A DNA stretch of 53,977 nucleotides from an uncultured bacterium (GTDB lineage Bacteria > Planctomycetota > Phycisphaerae > Phycisphaerales > SM1A02): contig CAITDI010000082.1 of the NCBI GenBank assembly GCA_903891095.1, positions 1 to 53,977 on the forward strand. The letters are read 5' to 3'. The position numbers and the translations under genes were made by a program. The notes beneath the pieces were generated by a model that saw only the letters and a program-made list of their open reading frames with translations, made no database searches and was not told where the DNA came from. Shown piece after piece: positions 1-7,411 of this stretch. The number at the start of each line of letters is the position of its first letter. The stretch's first letter is position 1.

Positions 1-57
1 CTGTGCACGGCACGTGCCGCGCAGTGCCAGGCACTGGGCGGCACGTGCCGTGCACAG
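1..57. repeat. Nested palindromic repeat, copy 1
   Basis: A perfect 20-bp inverted repeat, 1-20 against 38-57, encloses a second palindrome at 22-36 (CAGTGCC-A-GGCACTG). Each outer arm also contains the self-complementary CGGCACGTGCCG. The same element recurs twice at 12076-12238. It lies outside coding sequence if the following gene starts at 77. The window begins inside or at the edge of this element, so its left limit is unknown. It resembles a REP-type or other dispersed palindromic element. It could also be a regulatory site, because its right end is only 7 bp from the -10-like hexamer at 65. Confidence 0.8.
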
Positions 58-64
58 GCTTGGG

Positions 65-70
65 TATTCT
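65..70 (+). promoter_or_regulatory. -10-like hexamer TATTCT for a leaderless transcript
   Basis: TATTCT is followed by exactly 6 nt and then the ATG at 77, so a transcript starting at the usual distance would begin at the start codon. No Shine-Dalgarno is present. The expected -35 position falls inside the palindromic repeat. Confidence 0.4.
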
Positions 71-76
71 TTGCGC

Positions 77-1645
77 ATGCATGATGCGCATGACACCGCG
101 GCCTGGAGCATCACCCGCGCCGAGTGGGACGGCTACGTCGCCGACGCCTGCAGCAGCGCCTGCAAGCTCGCGTGGGTCTCCACGGCCATGACGGTCCTCG
201 GCCTGGGCGTGATCACGGCGTGGTTCCTCTTCTTCAAGGGATCGATCGGCGGCAACCTCACCACGTTCTTCGTGGTCGGCATCTGTGCCGTAACGATCCG
301 CAACGACATCCAAGCCTTCCGCCGCATGCGACGCACGAAGACGGCCCTTCCCCGCGTCTGGGACGCCAACGGATGCGTCTGCCCGATCTGCATGACCGAA
401 TGCGCGACGCCGTGCCGCCACGGGCTCTCACGCGACGACCAAGCACAGCTCATGCGCTACTGGGAGGCCGCCGCGCGCCGCGACATGGGCACGAGCCTCG
501 CGCTGTACTCCCAACTGCTCGCGCGCACGCCAAACCCCAACCTGTGGCAGCGCCTGCAATCGCTGCAGATCAAACTCCTCGCACGCGCCAAGGACAGCGA
601 GCTCAGCCTCTGGCGACGCTACGCAGCCGCGCTCGCGTCGGGCGCGCCGTGGCAGATTCCCATCGTTCTCTTCGCGCTGTTCTTCAGTCCGTCGGGCTCG
701 GGCATGTCGCTGATCATGACCGGCATGTTCCTCGGCGCCCCGCTGATGCTCATGGGCGCGAAATCAGGCCGCATCGCCCAAGCGTGCTGCACCAATTGCC
801 GCCAACTGCTCGCGACGCCGCATCCCGCGCAATGCCCTGAGTGCGGCTCGTCGCTCGCGCGCACCGGCGCGATCGCCACCGCCGAACAGCACGGCCAACC
901 CGGACTCGTGCTCCTCGGACTCGCCGTCATGTTCAGCACTGGATTGCTGCCCTTGATCGCGATCCACTCGGGCGCGCTCCATCTGCTTCCGACGCCGCTC
1001 GTGCTGCCGCTCGTGACGCACGGAGGCGCCTTCACGCGCAACGCCCGCGAGGCGCTCGACGCGCGCACGCTCGATTCCGAGCAGGCGTCGCGCTACGCCG
1101 ACGCGCTCATCGACGCGGCCAGGCCGGGCAGCGGCGAGCTGTACTTCATGAGCGACTACATCCTCGGCGCCGTGCAGAGCGGCGTGCTCCCCGAGAGCAA
1201 GCTCGACGACGCGCTGCGCGGGCAAGTCGAGTTCGCGTTCGAAATCAAGCGCACCGCGGACGGCGCGGCGACGATCGTCGCCAAGCCCGCGCTCGGCGCC
1301 CCGCTCTTCATGCGCACGAGCACGGTGTACGCCGTCTTCGGCGGCGTGTCGTTCGACGGCGGACCGTTCGTCGGCACGTCGGACAAGCCCGTCGACCGTT
1401 ACGCGTTCGACCCGATCTGGCGCAACGCCATGCGAGGGCGCACGGAAATGCCCACCGAGTTCACGATCCCGCTCGCGCCCAACACACGCAAGGCATCGTG
1501 GCGCGCGTGGGCGTTGCTCGTGCCGTCCGGCATCACGCCCGATGTGAGCTACGACGACAACGGCCATCTCGTCGCCACCGACTCACGCGTGCGCATGATT
1601 GAAATCGGCGGCACGATCGACGCGCTCACGCCAACCGCGGGCTAG
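77..1645 (+). CDS. Multi-pass membrane protein with zinc ribbon, unknown function
   Basis: 522 residues. An upstream in-frame ATG at 14 lies inside the palindromic repeat, so I chose the ATG at 77, which sits 6 nt after a TATTCT hexamer. Visible hydrophobic segments are at about 33-53, 57-75, 192-227 (probably two passes) and 275-296. A Cys cluster at about 100-113 (CVCPICMTEC) precedes a soluble stretch. A CxxC-x11-CxxC zinc ribbon (C238, C241, C253, C256) lies between the fourth and fifth hydrophobic segments. The C-terminal 220 residues look soluble and have no motif I recognise. The gene converges on the anti-sigma kinase gene with a gap of 20 bp. The coding assignment is secure but the function is unknown. 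Confidence 0.75.
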   Translation: MHDAHDTAAWSITRAEWDGYVADACSSACKLAWVSTAMTVLGLGVITAWFLFFKGSIGGNLTTFFVVGICAVTIRNDIQAFRRMRRTKTALPRVWDANGCVCPICMTECATPCRHGLSRDDQAQLMRYWEAAARRDMGTSLALYSQLLARTPNPNLWQRLQSLQIKLLARAKDSELSLWRRYAAALASGAPWQIPIVLFALFFSPSGSGMSLIMTGMFLGAPLMLMGAKSGRIAQACCTNCRQLLATPHPAQCPECGSSLARTGAIATAEQHGQPGLVLLGLAVMFSTGLLPLIAIHSGALHLLPTPLVLPLVTHGGAFTRNAREALDARTLDSEQASRYADALIDAARPGSGELYFMSDYILGAVQSGVLPESKLDDALRGQVEFAFEIKRTADGAATIVAKPALGAPLFMRTSTVYAVFGGVSFDGGPFVGTSDKPVDRYAFDPIWRNAMRGRTEMPTEFTIPLAPNTRKASWRAWALLVPSGITPDVSYDDNGHLVATDSRVRMIEIGGTIDALTPTAG

Positions 1646-1665
1646 CCGCGTCGCCCGACGCAGCC

Positions 1666-2091
1666 TCACGCCGCCGGCTTGCGATACGTCATCCGCAGCT
1701 TGTTGCCGGGCTTCACGTACTCGACCTCGGTCATGTACGCCTTGATCAGCATCACGCCGCGGCCGGACGGAATCTCGAGGTTCTCATCCTCGGTCGGATC
1801 GGGAATCGTTCGCGGGTCGAACCCCGGCCCCTGATCCTCGATCTCGAACCACGCGCGCACACCATCGATGTCCGCGCGAAAGAACACGACCTTGTTGGGA
1901 TCGCTGCGGTTTCCGTGGCGGAAGCCGTTCACGACCGCCTCTTCAAGCGCGAGCCGCATGGCGAACTTCGCGCCTTCGTCGTAACCATGCGCACCGAGCG
2001 CGGCCTCGACATCGGCCTGCACGCGCTCGATCCCCGCGCGAAGCTCGCGCAGGGTCAGGTCGCAGCGGAATGCCGGTGCAGGTGTCGTCAT
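1666..2091 (-). CDS. Anti-sigma factor serine kinase (RsbW/SpoIIAB-like HATPase)
   Basis: 141 residues, the usual size of a single-domain RsbW/SpoIIAB kinase. The GHKL ATPase motifs are in order: an N-box with EEAVVNGFRHGN at about 50-61, a G1 box DQGPGF, and a G2-like SGRGVMLI near 110. Such kinases bind a sigma factor and phosphorylate a STAS antagonist. The gene lies 30 bp downstream of a STAS gene on the same strand, the classic partner-switching pair. No sigma factor gene is in the window, so the target is unknown. The start ATG has no strong Shine-Dalgarno, and translation may be coupled to the upstream gene. Confidence 0.9.
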   Translation of the reverse strand: MTTPAPAFRCDLTLRELRAGIERVQADVEAALGAHGYDEGAKFAMRLALEEAVVNGFRHGNRSDPNKVVFFRADIDGVRAWFEIEDQGPGFDPRTIPDPTEDENLEIPSGRGVMLIKAYMTEVEYVKPGNKLRMTYRKPAA

Positions 2092-2121
2092 GGTGCCGTT
2101 GATCCAACCAGCAGACGTCGG

Positions 2122-2481
2122 TCACTTGAAGCTGTCGACGGCCGCCTGGTAGTCCTCGACGATCGTGAACAGACGGTTGAGCTTGGTGATCACGAAGCCC
2201 TCGTACAAGCGCGGCTTCATCTCGCAGAGGCGCAGCTGGCCCGTGCAGACCTTGATGCGCTCCTGGAACTTCATGAGCGTGCCGTACGCCGCGCTCGACA
2301 TGTGCTCGACGTTGCCGAACACGACGACGACCTTGGGATTCGTCTGCGACTCGATCGCCTTGGCGAGCTCGACGCCGATCTGGTGGATGTTGAGCTCGTC
2401 GAGGATGTTCCGCTCCACGAAGTCGATGCGGATGATGCCATCCTTCTTGCCGGCGCTGATGTGTTTGAAAGGCTCTGCCAT
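2122..2481 (-). CDS. STAS-domain anti-anti-sigma factor
   Basis: 119 residues, a single STAS domain of RsbV/SpoIIAA type. I chose the second in-frame ATG because GGAG lies 6 nt upstream of it; the ATG at 2493 would add four residues. The helix that normally carries D-S-[ST]-G with the phosphorylated serine reads HMSSAAYG here, so at least one Ser is retained but the flanking Asp and Gly are not. In the standard partner-switching model the unphosphorylated form releases the sigma factor by binding the kinase encoded next door. The C-terminus is FTIVEDYQAAVDSFK, typical of the family. Confidence 0.85.
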   Translation of the reverse strand: MAEPFKHISAGKKDGIIRIDFVERNILDELNIHQIGVELAKAIESQTNPKVVVVFGNVEHMSSAAYGTLMKFQERIKVCTGQLRLCEMKPRLYEGFVITKLNRLFTIVEDYQAAVDSFK

Positions 2482-2511
2482 CGTGGACTCCATGCGGCGG
2501 ACCGCGCGCGC

Positions 2512-2517
2512 ACCATA
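2512..2517 (-). promoter_or_regulatory. Extended -10-like element (TGCTATGGT) for the STAS/anti-sigma operon
   Basis: On the minus strand TATGGT is preceded by TGC, forming an extended -10. It would place the transcript start about 24 nt before the chosen ATG, leaving room for the GGAG ribosome site. I see no convincing -35. Confidence 0.35.
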
Positions 2518-2557
2518 GCACAGCGCTTGGTTCGCCCGAAATCTCCGCGAAAAACAA

Positions 2558-2587
2558 CGCGGCGGCGAGTGAGGACTCGCCGCCGCG
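2558..2587 (-). terminator. Rho-independent terminator of the secretin gene
   Basis: There is a 13-bp perfect GC-rich stem (2558-2570 with 2575-2587) and a 4-nt loop. On the minus strand it is followed by TTGTTTTT. It begins 38 bp beyond the secretin stop. Confidence 0.9.
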
Positions 2588-2625
2588 TGGATGTACTTGT
2601 CGTGCCTGAGATTCTCGGGGAAGAA

Positions 2626-5600
2626 TCAGCCGCCGAGGTTGCCGAGCTGATCCATGAGACCCGGGAACAGGAGTTCCTCGTTCTCGCTCTGGATCACGAT
2701 CTCGGGCCGCATGAGCATCACGGTGCTGAGCTCCTGCTGGCTGTCGATGCGGTTCGAGAAGAAGCGGTTGACGATCGGGATCTTGGAGAGGATCGGCACG
2801 CCGGACTCGATCTCGACCTCTTCGAAGCGACGCTGGCCGCCCATGAGGATCGTGCCCTTGTCGGGAACGCTCACGGTGGTGCGGATCGACTGGACCTGGA
2901 TCTGCGGCAGCTGGATCTCGGCGCTCGAGTTGCTGGCCGTGCTGCGCGCGCCAGTCGTGTTGCCACCGACGGCGCCGGACACGGTGACCGTGTCGAAGCC
3001 GAGGAGCACGCTGGTGTCGAAGTGCACCGTCATGGTGACGTAGCGGCGGTCAGCCGACACGACGCCTTCGATGTCGAGGACGAAGCCGTCCTGCACGTAG
3101 CCAGGCACAGCCTGGAACGACGTGCTGGCGTCGCCGACGACCGGGATGACGTTCGAGATGTACGCGATCTGCTTCGCGATCGTGATGAACGAGCGCTGGC
3201 CGTTCATCAGGGTGATGCGCGGAGCGGTGAGCACGACGTTGCGCTGATCGGCCTGGGTCGCCTTGATGAGCAGGTCGACCTGGATGTCGTCCATGTAGCT
3301 GAAGCCGGTCGTCGCCGCGGCGGCGCCGTTCAGCAGGATCTGTCCGCCGATGCCCTTGATCGAACCGCCAGCGAGCGACTCAGTGATGCTGTTCGAGTTC
3401 TGCGTGAAGCCGACCGGATTCCAGCCTTCCTGACGACGAATCGGGGCGCCGACCGGTCCGTAGACGTAGTCGATGCTCGTGCCGTCAGCCGACGGGATGC
3501 CGTAGGCCGGCGCGTCGGTGTTGGCCGGATCGGTCGCATCGCGATCGATCGGTCCAAAGATGACCGGGTCCTTGACCTGGCCCTTGGCGGGTCCGTTCTG
3601 ATAGAAGAAGTCGCTGAGGTTGAAGTTGGGATCAACCTGACGCGCCTGGTTCCACATGTCGTTGTTGGTGTTGAAGTACATGTCCAGGTCGACGCCGATG
3701 TGCTCGAACCAGTCACTGGTGACACCAATGACGCGAGCCTCGTAGTTGATCTGGAGCGCGCGGATCGCGCGGAGCTGCGTGAGCAGGCCCTCGATGTCGC
3801 GGTGATTGCGCGCCGTGTTGGTGATGATCAGGTTGCCGTTGAGCTCCTGGATCTTGCCGGTCTCGCCACCATTGTCGCGCCAACCCTCGGGGTCGACCTG
3901 CTCCTGGATGATGGTCTCGATCTGCTGGATGAGCTCCTCGCGCGACTTGCGATCCGGATCGTCCTTCGGGTTGCCGATGACGCCGCCGCCGCCGCTGCCG
4001 CCTGAGCCACCACCGCCCATGCCGCCGCCGCCACCGCCGAAGCCACCGCCACCGCCGCCACCACCGAAGCCGCCACCGCCGCCGCCGCTACCACCACTGC
4101 CGCCGCCCTGTCCGCCCTGCTGGCCCTGCTGCATGGCAGCGCCGAGGTTGAACTGCGGAGCGTTGTCGAAGTACGGAACCTCGAAGAGGAGGTCGCGGAT
4201 GTCGTACACGATGGTCAGCGTCTTCTTGCGGAGCTGATCCTTGCTGCTGACGACGACGACGCCGTCCTCGACCGCGTAGTCGGGGCGCTCGTTCTCGTCA
4301 CCGAGCGACTCGATGAGGCGCTTGAGCGCGACTTCGGCCGGCACGTTGTCGAGAGCCAAGGTGACCGGAGTCTCCTTGTTGATGCTGATGCCCTCGAGGG
4401 CCTTCCAATCGGGGTAGAAGTCGACGCCGCTGACCTGGTTCATGTAGCTGAACACCTGGTCGAGCTGATTCGAGTTGAAGTTGACCGAGACGGCCTTCTG
4501 GAGCGAAGCCATCGCCTGGCGGTTCGCGGTGCTCTCGCGGTAGCCGCTCGCGCGGTCGCGCATGCGCATCTCCGAGAGACCCGGCCAATCCTCGGGATAC
4601 TCGAGGAGACCAGTGACCGACTTCGGGCCGGGGCCGGTCATGTTCGGCATCGGCGGGATGGTGCGGTCGAAGACTTCCTTCGAGAAGTTCGTGTAGGCCT
4701 CGCTGCGGCGCTCCTCCATCTTGGAGTAGTCGCGGTACACGAGGCTCGCCTTGAGAACCTGGAGCAGGGTCTGCGCGGCCGGGTTGTTCGGATCCATGAA
4801 GAGGATCTCGTTCACAACCTGGATGGCCTCTTCGTACTTGAGCTCGAGCTGGAGCTGACGCACGCGGAGGAGGCGCTCGTTGATCGCCTTGGTGCGCGAC
4901 TCAGCTTCGCTGCGCTGCTTGGCAGCGGCGGCCTCGTTCGCTTCCTTGCGGGCCTTGTCGGCCTTCGCGAGCGAAGCGTTGACCTCGCCGACATCGATCT
5001 GCTCAAGGAGCGTGTCGAGCTGGCCGTTGAGGTTCGCGAACTCGCCGGCGGGGAAGACGCCCTTCTCGCGCTCGAGACGGATCTTCGCGCTGAGCGCGGA
5101 ACGCTTGGCGCCGGCGTAGTCGCCGGTCTTCGCGAGCTGGTTCGCGCTGGCGATCGAGGCGTTGACCTCGACTTCGGCCTTCTGCTTGCGAAGCGAGATG
5201 TCGGTGCCGACATCCTGGATCATCGAGCCCTGGTCGAGCGCGGCCTGCGCGCGCGCCATGCCCTTGGTCGCCTCGGCGTCGCCAGGGGCGGCGGCCAGGA
5301 GGGTCGACCAGCTGTCGATGGCCTTCTTCCACTCGCTGCGGCTCATGGCCTCGCGAGCAGAGGTGCGGTTCGCCTCGATCTGCGCGGCGATCTGCGCGGC
5401 CTTGGCCTTCGCAGCGGCTTCGGCTTCAGCCTTCGCCTTAGCGGCGGCTTCAGCTTCGGCCTGAGCCTTGTCAGCTGCGGCCTTTGCGTCGGCTGCGGCC
5501 TTCTCAGCTGCGGCCTTCGCCTCGGCTTCAGCCTGTGCTTCAGCCTGGGCCTTCGCAGCAGCCTCAGCCGCGGCGGGGTCCTGCTGTGCGGGCTCAACGG

Positions 5601-5751
5601 CGGGCGCGTCCTGCGCGAGCGTGCTCTGCGACGCCATCCAGGGCATCGTTCCAACGAGCGCGACTGCGACGAAGCCAGCGACCGTGCGAATAGCACGCGC
5701 GCCTGCGGTGGTCGTGATGAAGGTCGGCTCGATCGTGGTGCTGCGCTGCAT
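2626..5751 (-). CDS. Secretin-family outer membrane channel with Ala-rich coiled coil
   Basis: 1041 residues. A signal peptide ends near residue 46 (STLAQ). Residues 50-134 are an Ala/Lys/Glu-rich coiled coil. A TPR-like helical region follows, then a Secretin_N/STN-like part (LDNVPAEVALKRLIESLG) around 460-480. A very Gly-rich linker covers about 540-590. The C-terminal secretin domain lies at about 680-1030, with the typical VPDKGTILMGG and VPILSKIPIVNRFF motifs. This identifies a GspD/PilQ-type multimeric outer-membrane pore. No inner-membrane type II or type IV pilus genes are nearby, so the partner system is elsewhere. AGGAG lies 6 nt before the ATG. The length and the long N-terminal coiled coil are unusual compared with GspD (about 650-700 residues). 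Confidence 0.9.
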   Translation of the reverse strand: MQRSTTIEPTFITTTAGARAIRTVAGFVAVALVGTMPWMASQSTLAQDAPAVEPAQQDPAAAEAAAKAQAEAQAEAEAKAAAEKAAADAKAAADKAQAEAEAAAKAKAEAEAAAKAKAAQIAAQIEANRTSAREAMSRSEWKKAIDSWSTLLAAAPGDAEATKGMARAQAALDQGSMIQDVGTDISLRKQKAEVEVNASIASANQLAKTGDYAGAKRSALSAKIRLEREKGVFPAGEFANLNGQLDTLLEQIDVGEVNASLAKADKARKEANEAAAAKQRSEAESRTKAINERLLRVRQLQLELKYEEAIQVVNEILFMDPNNPAAQTLLQVLKASLVYRDYSKMEERRSEAYTNFSKEVFDRTIPPMPNMTGPGPKSVTGLLEYPEDWPGLSEMRMRDRASGYRESTANRQAMASLQKAVSVNFNSNQLDQVFSYMNQVSGVDFYPDWKALEGISINKETPVTLALDNVPAEVALKRLIESLGDENERPDYAVEDGVVVVSSKDQLRKKTLTIVYDIRDLLFEVPYFDNAPQFNLGAAMQQGQQGGQGGGSGGSGGGGGGFGGGGGGGGFGGGGGGMGGGGSGGSGGGGVIGNPKDDPDRKSREELIQQIETIIQEQVDPEGWRDNGGETGKIQELNGNLIITNTARNHRDIEGLLTQLRAIRALQINYEARVIGVTSDWFEHIGVDLDMYFNTNNDMWNQARQVDPNFNLSDFFYQNGPAKGQVKDPVIFGPIDRDATDPANTDAPAYGIPSADGTSIDYVYGPVGAPIRRQEGWNPVGFTQNSNSITESLAGGSIKGIGGQILLNGAAAATTGFSYMDDIQVDLLIKATQADQRNVVLTAPRITLMNGQRSFITIAKQIAYISNVIPVVGDASTSFQAVPGYVQDGFVLDIEGVVSADRRYVTMTVHFDTSVLLGFDTVTVSGAVGGNTTGARSTASNSSAEIQLPQIQVQSIRTTVSVPDKGTILMGGQRRFEEVEIESGVPILSKIPIVNRFFSNRIDSQQELSTVMLMRPEIVIQSENEELLFPGLMDQLGNLGG

Positions 5752-6130
5752 TCGTTACTCCTGAGTCGCCAGAAAGAGGCGGACTTCGTCTTGACTCGCA
5801 CGCTCGGTCGCTCGTGTGCACGCGTCGCTCACGCAACGCGAACAATCTTGCATCCCGATCCGACTCCGCACAACGTCCTCCAGTGGACGCTCGGGGCGGA
5901 GAGTGGGGCAAGGTACTAAGCAGCCCGCCTTCCCGCAAGGAGCAAGCGCTCGGTTGCGCGGTCGTCAACGGGAAATACACCTGAATATTCGGAGGGCGCG
6001 CCATCCCCGCAGCCGCGGCGCGCGCGGTTCCACCGCTGCGGGCGGAATTACGAAAAACAACGGCAAAGCAAGGGCGAGAAGCCATCGCCTGCCGTTCGGT
6101 TGAAAGCCTGTCGACTGCGCGGCGCGCGCG
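5752..6130. other. Intergenic region upstream of the secretin gene
   Basis: 379 bp between the secretin start and the carA stop. It contains the carA terminator candidate at 6059-6096. The rest should hold the secretin promoter and leader, but I see no convincing -35/-10 pair. The small ORFs here are Arg-rich frame shadows without ribosome sites. No tRNA or riboswitch pattern was recognised. Confidence 0.6.
6059..6096 (-). terminator. Probable terminator of carA
   Basis: An outer 7-bp stem (6059-6065 with 6090-6096) stacks on an inner 5-bp stem (6073-6077 with 6085-6089), with a 7-nt bulge. On the minus strand GTTTTT follows. The tail GTTGTTTTT matches the tails of the secretin and clpP terminators. 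Confidence 0.5.
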
Positions 6131-7363
6131 TCACACGGCGGCGAGCGCGGCCTGTGCGCGCTCCATCTCGGCGGCGCCAATCGGTGCACGCGAGGCCATC
6201 ATCTGCACGAACACGTCGAAGAGGTACGCCGAGTCGTGCGGACCGGGGCTCGCTTCGGGGTGGTACTGCACGCTGAAGATCGGCTTGGTCGTGTGACGGA
6301 AACCCGCCAGCGTGCCGTCGTTGAGATGCACATGGGTCGGCTCGCCGCCCGCCGCGCGGAGGCTGACCTCGTCGACGCAGAAGCCGTGGTTCTGGCTCGT
6401 GATCTCGATGCGGCCCGTGAGCAGGTTGCGGACCGGCTGGTTCGCGCCGCGGTGGCCGAACTTGAGCTTCCAGGTGCTCGCGCCGAGCGCGAGGGCGAGG
6501 AGCTGGTGGCCCAAACAAATGCCGAAAGTCGGGACTTCGCCCGCGACCTCGCGGAGGGTCTCGATCACGGTCTGCACGACCGCCGGGTCGCCAGGGCCGT
6601 TGGAGATGAAGAGCCCGTCCGGCCTGAGCGCGCGGATTTCGGCCGCCGTCGCGGTGTGCGGGAGGAAGTGCACGTCGCAATTGCGCTCCACCAGGTGGCG
6701 GTAGATGTTGCGCTTGGCGCCGCAATCGATCGCTGCGACCTGGAAACGCGCGCCTGCGGGGCGGCCGGCCGGAGCCGGCTTGCTGTCGGCAAAGAGCCCG
6801 CCGCGCGGAGCCCACTCGCCGAGCGCCTCTTCGTACTTGCCGCTGCAGCGCGGCGAAACCTTGGCCGCGAGATTCGCGCCCGCCATCGACGGGATCGCGC
6901 GCGCGCGGGCCACGAGGTCGAGATCGCTCGCATCCGCGAGGGAAACCGAGGAAATCACGCCGCGCATCGCGCCGCCCATGCGGAGCCGACGGACGAGCGC
7001 GCGGGTGTCGATGCCCTCGATCGCGGGAATTCCCGCGTCGGCAAGCCAATCCGACAGGCTGCGCGTGGCGCGCTGGTTGGAGACGATCGCCGAAAGCTCG
7101 CGCACGACAAAGCCCGCGACGCACGGCGCCGCGCTCTCGATGTCCTCGGGCGCAATGCCGTAGTTGCCCATCTCGGTGGCGGTCATGGTCAGGATCTGCC
7201 CCGTGTAGGACAGGTCCGTGAGCGCCTCCTGGTAGCCGCACATCGCGGTGTTGAACACAACCTCGCCCGCGCCTTCGAAGTCCTTGAGGGAACCACCGAA
7301 CGCGCGACCGTGGAAGACCGTCCCGTCCTCAAGGGCGAGGCGAGCCAATTTCGTCGTGGGCAT
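6131..7363 (-). CDS. carA: Carbamoyl-phosphate synthase small subunit (glutamine amidotransferase)
   Basis: 410 residues, slightly longer than E. coli CarA (382). It hydrolyses glutamine and passes ammonia to CarB for carbamoyl phosphate, feeding pyrimidine and arginine synthesis. The N-terminal CPSase_sm_chain domain starts ARLALEDGTVFHGRAFG. The class I GATase domain has the nucleophile in FGICLGHQ (C283) and the His-Glu pair in SVQYHPEA. The open frame extends upstream to 8080, but the family N-terminus begins at MPTTKLARL, so I start at 7363. No Shine-Dalgarno is seen, but TACACT lies 8 nt upstream. carB is not in the window; pyrB is, at 37651. The gene is divergent from the PSD1 gene. 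Confidence 0.96.
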   Translation of the reverse strand: MPTTKLARLALEDGTVFHGRAFGGSLKDFEGAGEVVFNTAMCGYQEALTDLSYTGQILTMTATEMGNYGIAPEDIESAAPCVAGFVVRELSAIVSNQRATRSLSDWLADAGIPAIEGIDTRALVRRLRMGGAMRGVISSVSLADASDLDLVARARAIPSMAGANLAAKVSPRCSGKYEEALGEWAPRGGLFADSKPAPAGRPAGARFQVAAIDCGAKRNIYRHLVERNCDVHFLPHTATAAEIRALRPDGLFISNGPGDPAVVQTVIETLREVAGEVPTFGICLGHQLLALALGASTWKLKFGHRGANQPVRNLLTGRIEITSQNHGFCVDEVSLRAAGGEPTHVHLNDGTLAGFRHTTKPIFSVQYHPEASPGPHDSAYLFDVFVQMMASRAPIGAAEMERAQAALAAV

Positions 7364-7371
7364 AGTCCAAC

Positions 7372-7377
7372 AGTGTA
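7372..7377 (-). promoter_or_regulatory. -10-like hexamer TACACT for carA
   Basis: TACACT on the minus strand lies 8 nt before the carA ATG, compatible with a leaderless or nearly leaderless transcript. Any -35 would lie within the 48-bp divergent spacer. Confidence 0.35.
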
Positions 7378-7396
7378 GTCGAAGGCACGGTGCAGG

Positions 7397-7402
7397 TACA
7401 TT
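7397..7402 (+). promoter_or_regulatory. -10-like hexamer TACATT for the PSD1-DUF1501 operon
   Basis: TACATT lies 9 nt before the GTG start at 7412, in the 48-bp spacer shared with carA. No Shine-Dalgarno is seen. Confidence 0.35.
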
Positions 7403-7411
7403 CGAACGACT

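Noticed and set aside
14-76. Upstream ATG of the first gene
   Set aside because: It lies inside the palindromic repeat and would encode a peptide produced by the repeat itself.
5816-6103. Small plus-strand ORF in the 379-bp intergenic region
   Set aside because: Its composition is Arg/Gly/Ser-rich, it has no ribosome site, and it overlaps the carA terminator candidate.
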